This document shows positions 6,507-11,348 of a stretch of 14,497 bases of DNA, one piece after another. Below the pieces are notes generated by a model. The model saw only the letters and a list, made by a program, of their open reading frames with translations, searched no databases and was not told where the DNA came from. Each line of letters opens with the position of its first letter. Within the stretch, counting starts at the first letter, position 1. A program made the position numbers and the translations under genes. This stretch comes from JAQBQZ01 sp964554765. GTDB lineage: Bacteria > Patescibacteriota > Minisyncoccia > Phycocordibacterales > CAIRYW01. The stretch spans positions 1 through 14,497 of the forward strand of contig CAZKPS010000016.1 in NCBI GenBank assembly GCA_964554765.1. Reading direction: 5' to 3'.

Positions 6507-6869
6507 CTACTTAATCGCCGTGATCTTTACCTTAAAGTATGGCTGTCGGTGTCCGTTTTTCTTGAAGTATCTACTCTTTTGTTTGTATTTGATTACTGTA
6601 ACCTTTGCGTGTCGGCCAATTTCTTCGAGAGTAGCTTCTACCTTTGCACCGTCGATGTGTGGAGTTCCGATAGTAGTGTTTGATCCATCATCTACGAGGA
6701 GTACCTTATCGAAAGTGATCTTGTCACCCTCTTTGTAATCTCCGATAATTTTCTCGATTTTGATAGATTCTCCTACAGAAACCTTGTACTGCTTGCCACC
6801 TGTAGCGATGACTGCAAATTCAGTTGATTCTGCTGTTTTTTCAGTTGTTTTTGCTGTTTTCTTTGCCAT
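6507..6869 (-). CDS. rplU: Large ribosomal subunit protein bL21
   Basis: A 120-residue L21, a 23S rRNA-binding protein of the large subunit. The core runs from about residue 17 (FAVIATGGKQYKVSVGE) to the C-terminal RNA-binding signature KYKQKSRYFKKNGHRQPYFKVKI (about 94-116), where GHRQPY is diagnostic. It carries a Lys/Thr-rich N-terminal extension of some 15 residues (MAKKTAKTTEKTAESTE) compared with the usual length of about 103. Most bacteria have rpmA (L27) right after rplU; here a terminator follows instead, so it is a single-gene unit. The ATG at 6869 fits a promoter whose -10 lies 7 nt upstream, implying a leaderless mRNA. Very sure of the product. Confidence 0.97.
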   Translation of the reverse strand: MAKKTAKTTEKTAESTEFAVIATGGKQYKVSVGESIKIEKIIGDYKEGDKITFDKVLLVDDGSNTTIGTPHIDGAKVEATLEEIGRHAKVTVIKYKQKSRYFKKNGHRQPYFKVKITAIK

Positions 6870-6876
6870 AGGGAGT

Positions 6877-6905
6877 ATATTACCTCTTTATCATTAAAAA
6901 ATCAA
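6877..6905 (-). promoter_or_regulatory. Promoter of rplU with leaderless geometry
   Basis: On the minus strand, TTGATT (6900-6905) and TAATAT (6877-6882) are separated by 17 bp, and only 7 nt lie between the -10 and the ATG. A GAGG sequence overlaps the -10 region and is too far from the ATG to act as a ribosome binding site if transcription starts where predicted. Confidence 0.6.
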
Positions 6906-6910
6906 GTAAA

Positions 6911-7375
6911 TTAAAGGTTTAAAAGCTTTTTGATGTTTTCCTCCAAAATACCATATATTTCAAGGGCTTTTTTGTACCCACCCTCAAAACTATAGTTCTG
7001 AAACATAGGGTTTTCTACTTCCCACCTGACTGTTTTTGGATTTTTCGACACAAAATTGAGATCAAATTGTGGCTCAGACATGTCAACAACAATATCAGCA
7101 TCGTCCACCATTTTTTCTGTGACCCTCTGTGTTCGATATTCGCCAAAATCTTTGTATCCATTGTCCACCATCATCTGACAAAAAGCCGAGTGACGATTTA
7201 AATCCAAAAGTCTTTGACCCTCTGGCTCATCTGGTGCACCAGTATATGTCCCAGCAGAAGAAACATTTTCTTTACCGATAATTCTCCCTGCAATAGCTTC
7301 TGCTATTGGAGAGCGAAACATATTTCCTTTACACACAAAAAGTATTTTCGGATTTTTATTTTGCATTTTACTCAT
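6911..7375 (-). CDS. Low-molecular-weight protein tyrosine phosphatase family protein, altered acid residue
   Basis: A 154-residue protein of the LMW-PTP/arsenate reductase fold. The P-loop is at about residues 14-25 (FVCKGNMFRSPIAEA), giving the C-x5-R-S catalytic signature with the nucleophilic Cys15 and phosphate-binding Arg. LMW-PTPs use an Asp in a C-terminal DP motif as the general acid. The matching place here reads WEVENPMFQ, so Asp is replaced by Asn. This could leave a slow enzyme, a phosphate- or arsenate-binding protein, or a phosphatase using another residue. HSAFCQMMVDNGYKDFGEYRTQRVTEKMVDDADIVVDMSE matches the middle of the family. It follows rmuC by 20 nt and is probably co-transcribed. 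Fold assignment is sure; activity is not. Confidence 0.88.
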   Translation of the reverse strand: MSKMQNKNPKILFVCKGNMFRSPIAEAIAGRIIGKENVSSAGTYTGAPDEPEGQRLLDLNRHSAFCQMMVDNGYKDFGEYRTQRVTEKMVDDADIVVDMSEPQFDLNFVSKNPKTVRWEVENPMFQNYSFEGGYKKALEIYGILEENIKKLLNL

Positions 7376-7395
7376 ATCTCATTACTTACGACTCA

Positions 7396-8472
7396 CTACT
7401 CTTGCTCCTCTGGCTTCTCAAGCATCCCCATCTCGAATCCCACAGATTCTTCTTTGTCTGTAATTCTCATTACATCCTTATCAATCTTTTTGAATTCTTT
7501 TGATGAGCTGTTGAAGTGATTAACCACGGTACCAATACTTACACCGAGTTTTTCGTGGACTTCGCTGTATTTCTTCAAGTGTGTCACAAGCTCTCCTACT
7601 CTTTTAATAATATCTTTTGCTTGTTCTTCGATTTGCATCGCTTTGAGACCTTGGAGAATAGTCTGGAGGTATGCCAAGAATGATGTTGGAGAGACGATTA
7701 TCACATGATACTTCGAAGCTGCTCTCTGAATAAGATTTTCGTTGTCGTCTTTGAGTGCACCGATCTTGTTGATGATGAGATCATAGTAGATGGATTCGTG
7801 TGGAATAAACATCATCGCAAAATCCATCGTCCCTTTTGAAGGTTGAATGTATTTTGATGTCTCGACAATTCTGTTTTTTAAATCATTTACAAAAAGCTTT
7901 TCAAGCTTTTCTTTTTCGGCCTCATTCTTTTCTTCGATAATTCTATTGTAGTTCTCGAGACTGAATTTTGAGTCGATAGGAATAATTTTGTCCTTCACTC
8001 GTACTATCGCATCTGGAATAAGGTCTCGTCCCTCTTCATCACGCCCGAGCTTGTACTGCATCTCATATGACCCAGCAGGTAAAACATTTTTAAGGAGTGT
8101 CTCAAGATAGTATTCACCGAGTATTCCTCGTTGTTTTGGATTCTTTAGGATATCTTGGAGACTTTGGAGCTGATCAGCAAATGACACCACTTGCTTGTTT
8201 GTCTCATCGAGTTTTGTAAGACCCTGTGTTACCTCTTTGATGATTTTTGCACTCTCACTGAACTGATTTCGCATCGTATCCTGCATCTTTGAGTTTGACT
8301 CACTCATCTTTTCATCCACCACCTTTGAAAGTGTATTCATCTGCTCAAGAAGGAGTTTGAATCCAATATGATTGTCTTCCGTGGGCTTCTTTTTACTGTT
8401 TAAAATGACAATAGCGATATTAGCGATGATTAATATCGAGACAAGAATAAGTAATAGCATGGTTATATTCAT
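7396..8472 (-). CDS. rmuC: DNA recombination protein RmuC homologue
   Basis: A 358-residue membrane-anchored RmuC. An N-terminal transmembrane helix (about 4-26, MLLLILVSILIIANIAIVI) is followed by a coiled-coil segment (about 40-115) and the RmuC core, which is related to PD-(D/E)xK nucleases. The core contains RGILGEYYLETLLKNVLP (about 119-136), a DAIVRVKDKIIPIDSKFS stretch (about 157-174) with the likely active-site Asp and Lys, and MDFAMMFIPHESIYYD. In E. coli, RmuC limits inversions at short inverted repeats. The gene begins 6 nt after a perfect TATAAT, implying a leaderless mRNA. The phosphatase-like gene follows 20 nt downstream. It is somewhat shorter than E. coli RmuC (about 475), mainly in the coiled coil, as is common in small genomes. 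Confidence 0.94.
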   Translation of the reverse strand: MNITMLLLILVSILIIANIAIVILNSKKKPTEDNHIGFKLLLEQMNTLSKVVDEKMSESNSKMQDTMRNQFSESAKIIKEVTQGLTKLDETNKQVVSFADQLQSLQDILKNPKQRGILGEYYLETLLKNVLPAGSYEMQYKLGRDEEGRDLIPDAIVRVKDKIIPIDSKFSLENYNRIIEEKNEAEKEKLEKLFVNDLKNRIVETSKYIQPSKGTMDFAMMFIPHESIYYDLIINKIGALKDDNENLIQRAASKYHVIIVSPTSFLAYLQTILQGLKAMQIEEQAKDIIKRVGELVTHLKKYSEVHEKLGVSIGTVVNHFNSSSKEFKKIDKDVMRITDKEESVGFEMGMLEKPEEQE

Positions 8473-8478
8473 CGCTTG

Positions 8479-8484
8479 ATTATA
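8479..8484 (-). promoter_or_regulatory. -10 box of rmuC with leaderless geometry
   Basis: A perfect TATAAT on the minus strand ends 6 nt before the rmuC ATG. The -35 candidate at 17 bp (TTTTCA) is weak. Confidence 0.5.
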
Positions 8485-8489
8485 TAGCT

Positions 8490-8581
8490 AAAAGTCAGAA
8501 GTGAAAAGTCGGGACCCAAAAGTTATTTTGGCTAATTTTTTACTTTTTACTTTCAATTTTGACCTTTAACTTGTGACTTTT
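8490..8581. repeat. Imperfect inverted repeat of AGTCAAAA-type sequence
   Basis: The 21-nt arms at 8490-8510 and 8561-8581 match in inverted orientation at 18 of 21 positions. Between them is a small hairpin CCAAAA-GTTA-TTTTGG (8516-8531). The motif units (AAGTCA / TGACTT) recur in other spacers of the window. The repeat fills most of the divergent rmuC-yqeY intergenic region. Confidence 0.5.
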
Positions 8582-8594
8582 GACTTTATTTTTA

Positions 8595-8612
8595 TATGCT
8601 ATAATCAGCATA
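8595..8612 (+). promoter_or_regulatory. Extended -10 promoter of yqeY inside an inverted repeat
   Basis: TGC-TATAAT (hexamer 8600-8605) forms an extended -10 element. It is framed by the inverted repeat TATGCT (8595-8600) / AGCATA (8607-8612), so a bound repressor there would block the promoter. The -35 is poor (TTTTGA at 16 bp). The predicted leader is about 45 nt and has no Shine-Dalgarno sequence. Confidence 0.5.
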
Positions 8613-8656
8613 AATTAGATTATTTATTATTCATTACTTAATTATTTATCACCCAA

Positions 8657-9103
8657 ATGAACGACCAAATCAAAGCCAAAATTAAAGAATCTATGATTGC
8701 TAAGGATGCTGTAGCACTCAATGTATACCGAGGCATCTCTGCTGCATTTACGAGTGAAGTAATGGCAAAAGGTAAAACCCCACAAGATACTCTCACAGAC
8801 GACGAATGTATTGTAGTACTGAAGCGACTCGCAAAACAACGAAAAGACAGTATCGATCAATTCCAAAAAGGTGGCCGACCAGAACTCGCAGACAGTGAAA
8901 TGGCAGAACTTATGATCATCGAAACCCTCCTCCCAAAAAGTACAAGCAAAGAAGAAATCAAAAAAGTCGCAGAAGCTAAGAAGACAGAGCTAGGCATCAC
9001 CGATAAAGCAAAAGCAGGAATCCTCACTGGAGCTGTAATGAAAGAGTTCAAAGGTACAGCAGATGGTAGTGATGTCAAAGAAGTGGTAGAAAGTCTTTTT
9101 TAA
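8657..9103 (+). CDS. yqeY: GatB/YqeY domain-containing protein
   Basis: A 148-residue all-helical YqeY-type protein. The family resembles the C-terminal tail domain of GatB, the tRNA-binding part of the Asp-tRNA(Asn)/Glu-tRNA(Gln) amidotransferase, but the free-standing form has no firmly assigned role. Family hallmarks are seen: the N-terminal helix with KAKIKESMIAKDAVALNVYRG, the central block VVLKRLAKQRKDSIDQFQKGGRPELADSE (about 53-82), ETLLPKSTSKEEI (about 88-100), and the C-terminal GILTGAVMKEFKGTADGSDVKEVVES. Length is normal. A HIT-family gene follows after 24 nt, so the two probably form one transcript ending at the terminator at 9503-9539. ATG at 8657 is the only start consistent with the family N-terminus. 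Confidence 0.94.
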   Translation: MNDQIKAKIKESMIAKDAVALNVYRGISAAFTSEVMAKGKTPQDTLTDDECIVVLKRLAKQRKDSIDQFQKGGRPELADSEMAELMIIETLLPKSTSKEEIKKVAEAKKTELGITDKAKAGILTGAVMKEFKGTADGSDVKEVVESLF

Positions 9104-9127
9104 ACTAGTGATAGAGAGTTAGAAACT

Positions 9128-9502
9128 ATGAAAGAACTCAGAACACCCAAGACATACGATAGGTATCAGGAAGACAAAAGAAACGGCTTGAATGACACCT
9201 GTTTCTTTTGTGAGGGTTCGAGGCAAAAAATAGTAAAAGATTTTGAGTATTGGAAAGTGGTAGAAAATAACTACCCTTACGATGCAGTAGCTGATATCTC
9301 TCATCTCATTTTTCCAAAAAGACACATAAAGAAAGATGGTCTAAATCAGGAAGAAAAAAACGAGTTTGAAGTAATCAGGTCTAATTTTGTTGTCGAATCA
9401 GGATATGATTACATCCTCGAGGCAGTTGCAAAATCAAGTATCCCCAACCATATGCACCTCCACCTTCTGACTTTGGAGAATAAGACAATTCAAAACAAAT
9501 AA
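9128..9502 (+). CDS. HIT (histidine triad) family protein
   Basis: A 124-residue protein with a complete HIT fold. CFFCEG (about 25-30) matches the zinc-ribbon-like CxxC start of many HIT proteins. VVENNYPYDAVADISHLIFPKRHIKKDGLNQEE (about 44-76) follows the usual order up to the conserved PKRH, and the histidine triad itself is IPNHMHLHLL (about 105-114), giving H-M-H-L-H-L. HIT enzymes hydrolyse or transfer nucleotides from phosphoramidate, dinucleoside polyphosphate or nucleotidyl-sugar substrates; the middle His is the nucleophile. The substrate cannot be assigned. It is the second gene of the yqeY transcript. The stop codon sits at the edge of the strong terminator that follows. No clear Shine-Dalgarno sequence is present. 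Confidence 0.9.
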   Translation: MKELRTPKTYDRYQEDKRNGLNDTCFFCEGSRQKIVKDFEYWKVVENNYPYDAVADISHLIFPKRHIKKDGLNQEEKNEFEVIRSNFVVESGYDYILEAVAKSSIPNHMHLHLLTLENKTIQNK

Positions 9503-9539
9503 TACAAAAACACGACATCTGCGATGTCGTGTTTTTGTA
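9503..9539. terminator. Bidirectional terminator between convergent genes
   Basis: A perfect 17-bp stem (9503-9519 with 9523-9539, loop TGC) has an A5 run on its left arm and a T5 run on its right arm, so it can act in both directions. It separates the HIT gene from the leftward methyltransferase gene. Confidence 0.9.
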
Positions 9540-9573
9540 ACTTAATATTTCGCCGAAAATTCCATCGACTTAC

Positions 9574-10410
9574 TTACAAGCTCCGCAGTTCAATACACAT
9601 AAACATTGGAATTTCTTTTCGTGCCATATCCTCAGCTTGCTGTCGGGGACCTTTCTGACTTTCTTTATGAGAAATCCACTCCTCGATTCGAGTGATTGCG
9701 AGACCCTCTCTCGAAAAGGCTTTCATATAATCTTGCATTGAACGATGAAATGATTTTGTTTTTGTATTCTTCTTCACATCACCTGGGTGCATATCGATAT
9801 CTGCTTCAAATTGTGAGAGATATTTTGAGACCTTTCGATACTGAGTCTTCGTCACTTCGTCATATCCCCAATCAGAATTTTTAATCACACGGAATGCCGG
9901 ATGATTGAGTACGAGCACCGCTCGCCCGTCAGATTTCAAAATTCTCTTTATCTCACCTACTACCCCACCAAGATTTTTCATATTCTGAAGTGCAAGAATA
10001 ATAAGCACCACATCTGCAGATCGGTCCACCACCATTTTTGCATTGTCAGCCGATGCAGTATAAAAAGAAAGATTCTTACCTGATATACCCTCTTTGTTTG
10101 CTCGCTCTTCTGCGATTTTTACAAGCTCAGAACCTATTTCAATACCGATCACCTTTGCACCCATTTTTGCAATCGTTCGCGCAAAATATCCCTGCCCTGA
10201 TCCAAGCTCCACCACAGTCTCCCCAGGCTTTGTACCAAGTATTCGAAGTAGATTTGGCATTATCACTTTTGATTGATATGTATCAGTATTTTCCTCAAGG
10301 AGTTTGTCATACCATTTTGCCTCTTTACCCCAAGAAGTTTCATGACCTGTCTTGTGTTTATCTTGTGAAAAATTTATTTGTTGCTTTTTTGAATCCCTTT
10401 TATGCATCAT
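9574..10410 (-). CDS. Class I SAM-dependent methyltransferase
   Basis: A 278-residue protein with a Rossmann methyltransferase domain. The SAM-binding motif I is VVELGSGQGYFA (about 66-77), followed by the acidic end of strand 2 (VIGIEIG, about 88-94). ADVVLIILALQNMKN is the motif IV region and LKSDGRAVLVLNHP the post-motif strand, where NHP replaces the more common catalytic motifs. The N-terminal part, with AKWYDKLLEENTDTYQSKVIMPNLLRIL, resembles ubiquinone/menaquinone-type methyltransferases, but the substrate is unknown. Two ATGs stand in tandem (10408-10410 and 10405-10407). The promoter -10 ends 3 nt before the first and 6 nt before the second; by analogy with dnaB and rmuC, the second (277 residues) may be the true leaderless start. 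Single-gene unit, sharing a divergent promoter region with the 106-aa gene. Confidence 0.88.
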   Translation of the reverse strand: MMHKRDSKKQQINFSQDKHKTGHETSWGKEAKWYDKLLEENTDTYQSKVIMPNLLRILGTKPGETVVELGSGQGYFARTIAKMGAKVIGIEIGSELVKIAEERANKEGISGKNLSFYTASADNAKMVVDRSADVVLIILALQNMKNLGGVVGEIKRILKSDGRAVLVLNHPAFRVIKNSDWGYDEVTKTQYRKVSKYLSQFEADIDMHPGDVKKNTKTKSFHRSMQDYMKAFSREGLAITRIEEWISHKESQKGPRQQAEDMARKEIPMFMCIELRSL

Positions 10411-10413
10411 TGT

Positions 10414-10441
10414 ATATTATCACATTACCAAAAATTGACAA
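10414..10441 (-). promoter_or_regulatory. Promoter of the methyltransferase gene, sharing its -35 with a divergent promoter
   Basis: On the minus strand, TTGTCA (10436-10441) and TAATAT (10414-10419) are 16 bp apart. The -35 overlaps TTGACA (10435-10440) on the plus strand, which has TTTAAT 16 bp downstream and could drive the 106-aa gene. Confidence 0.55.
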
Positions 10442-10519
10442 TCTATTTTTTTGTGATTTAATCACTTGAATCGCTCTTTGTAGCGTGAGCAAGGAAAAAA
10501 ACTTAACATATACCGACAA

Positions 10520-10840
10520 ATGAACCTCACTCTCGCCAAAAAACTAGTTTACATCTATGCAACACTGCACACAATCTTCACCTGGCTCATTATGCCAACA
10601 GTGCTGACGGTAATACTGCTTATCACTGCCGAAAACTCAGAAGTCAGGAGATGGACATTTCTCTACCTGCCTATCTTTGAAGTGATTTCGATTGGTATGA
10701 CATGCACCATCATCAATACCTATTATTATTTCAGTCACAAGCGCCCCCTAAACCACAACATTGTTAGGTGGCTATCTCAAGGATATGTGTGGCTTGTTTA
10801 TGGTTTGCGAACTCAAAATATCGACGGCGACACCCTATAA
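10520..10840 (+). CDS. Small hydrophobic membrane protein, unknown function
   Basis: A 106-residue protein I do not recognise. Hydrophobic segments at about 8-37 (YIYATLHTIFTWLIMPTVLTVILLI), 46-72 (FLYLPIFEVISIGMTCTIINTYYYF) and more weakly 84-95 (WLSQGYVWLVYG) suggest two or three membrane spans with short polar ends. The ATG at 10520 gives the only sensible start; no Shine-Dalgarno sequence is present. The stop codon (10838-10840) lies in the loop of a terminator hairpin, so the unit is monocistronic and the ORF end is tied to a transcription signal, which supports a genuine gene. A divergent promoter about 80 nt upstream could drive it. It lies in the most gene-poor, accessory-looking part of the window, before the tRNA-Glu locus. 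Codon use does not stand out. Confidence 0.6.
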   Translation: MNLTLAKKLVYIYATLHTIFTWLIMPTVLTVILLITAENSEVRRWTFLYLPIFEVISIGMTCTIINTYYYFSHKRPLNHNIVRWLSQGYVWLVYGLRTQNIDGDTL

Positions 10841-10860
10841 CCGGTGTTGCCATTTTTATT
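10826..10860 (+). terminator. Terminator of the 106-aa membrane protein gene
   Basis: GGCGACACC (10826-10834) pairs over 9 bp, one of them G-U, with GGTGTTGCC (10843-10851), followed by ATTTTTATTTT. The TAA stop of the gene is in the loop. Confidence 0.8.
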
Positions 10861-10895
10861 TTCAAAAATATGCACTAGCACAAAACCCGAAAATC

Positions 10896-10904
10896 TGTTA
10901 TAAA
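10896..10904 (+). promoter_or_regulatory. Extended -10 element before the tRNA-Glu-like structured element
   Basis: TGT-TATAAA (hexamer 10899-10904) is a good extended -10, with a start predicted near 10911, ten nt before the tRNA-like 5' end. I see no -35 box. Confidence 0.4.
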
Positions 10905-10920
10905 TATGGGGTCAATCTAC

Positions 10921-11036
10921 GGCCCTATCGTCTATCGGTGAGTTTGGGCTGGGACCCAAACGCAAGACCTTTTGAGATACAATCGAGCAAGCGAGATTTT
11001 ATCCAAAAGGTGTACTGCTCCTGTAAGGAGAGGGTC
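10921..11036 (+). ncRNA. tRNA-Glu-derived structured RNA or tRNA pseudogene
   Basis: Bases 10921-10939 are identical to the first 19 nt of the tRNA-Glu gene downstream (acceptor 5' strand and D-arm start), and the two preceding bases match as well. The sequence then diverges into a hairpin GTTTGGG/CCCAAAC (10942-10961), a 7-bp stem ACCTTTT/AAAAGGT (10967-10973 with 11005-11011), and a small T-arm-like hairpin CTCC-TGTAA-GGAG (11018-11030). Directly after comes AGGGTC (11031-11036), which can pair with GGCCCT (10921-10926) to close an acceptor-like stem. Just beyond, 11039-11050 repeats 12 nt of the tRNA-Glu anticodon arm. There is no genuine T-loop, anticodon arm or CCA, so it is not a working tRNA. 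It may be a decayed copy split by an insertion, or a transcribed tRNA-like RNA. Confidence 0.45.
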
Positions 11037-11067
11037 CGACGTTCTCAATGATTGAGAATTTGTATGA

Positions 11068-11096
11068 TTGAGTAAAATGAGAGTTTGAAATAATAA
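11068..11096 (+). promoter_or_regulatory. Promoter of tRNA-Glu
   Basis: TTGAGT (11068-11073) and TAATAA (11091-11096) are 17 bp apart. A start about 7 nt downstream would fall at the first base of the mature tRNA. Confidence 0.45.
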
Positions 11097-11102
11097 TATC
11101 AC

Positions 11103-11174
11103 GGCCCTATCGTCTATCGGTTAGGACACAACGTTCTCAATGTTGGAAGCGGGGTTCGATTCCCCGTAGGGTCA
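11103..11174 (+). tRNA. tRNA-Glu, anticodon CUC
   Basis: All four arms fold. The acceptor GGCCCTA (11103-11109) pairs with TAGGGTC (11167-11173, one G-U); the D-arm is GTC...GAC around TATCGGTTAG; the anticodon stem is CAACG/TGTTG with loop TTCTCAA (11134-11140), giving anticodon CUC at 11136-11138 for the codon GAG; the T-arm is CGGGG-TTCGATT-CCCCG. The discriminator base is A at 11174. The CCA end is not encoded and must be added by nucleotidyltransferase. A terminator follows directly and overlaps the tRNA 3' end. Confidence 0.96.
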
Positions 11175-11207
11175 AAAATTAAAGCGAAAGCGAAATTTTT
11201 GATTTTT
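11172..11207 (+). terminator. Terminator of tRNA-Glu
   Basis: TCAAAAATT (11172-11180) pairs over 9 bp with AATTTTTGA (11194-11202), followed by TTTTT. The left arm begins with the last bases of the tRNA. Confidence 0.6.
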
Positions 11208-11232
11208 AAATGTGCGGGGTCACATTTAAAAA
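11203..11232. repeat. 12-bp perfect inverted repeat
   Basis: TTTTTAAATGTG (11203-11214) and CACATTTAAAAA (11221-11232) flank the loop CGGGGT. It lies between the convergent tRNA-Glu and murF transcripts and may be a second terminator in either direction. Confidence 0.6.
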
Positions 11233-11317
11233 GAATCGAAAAAAACAGATTGCAGCAGCACGAGTCGAGATTGCAGAAATTTTCAACAAAAAAACTATCT
11301 GTGATATATATTCCTAA
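11210..11317 (+). CDS. Possible 35-residue protein or gene remnant
   Basis: An ATG at 11210 opens a short frame that stops with TAA at 11315-11317. The product starts MCGVTFKKNRKKQ and continues as an amphipathic basic helix (IAAARVEIAEIFNKK). Arg is written CGA and Ala GCA, as in the neighbouring genes, which is more gene-like than random A/T spacer. Against it, the start lies within a 12-bp inverted repeat, no ribosome binding site is present, and no family is recognisable. It could be the tail of a gene whose front has been lost at the tRNA locus. Low confidence. The rest of 11175-11348 shows only A/T-rich sequence and a 9-nt direct repeat AGATTGCAG (11247 and 11268). Confidence 0.25.
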   Translation: MCGVTFKKNRKKQIAAARVEIAEIFNKKTICDIYS

Positions 11318-11348
11318 TTTCCTTGATTACTTATTACTTGAAACTTGT

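Noticed and set aside
10921..11036. A second intact tRNA or a T-box leader
   Set aside because: It lacks a T-loop (TTCGA), a proper anticodon arm and a CCA end, and no T-box antiterminator sequence (AGGGTGGTACCGCG-like) or downstream synthetase gene is present.
10761..11051. A 96-codon frame running through the 106-aa gene end and the tRNA-like element
   Set aside because: It crosses a terminator and structured RNA and overlaps the better-supported 106-aa frame; its product shows no protein family features.
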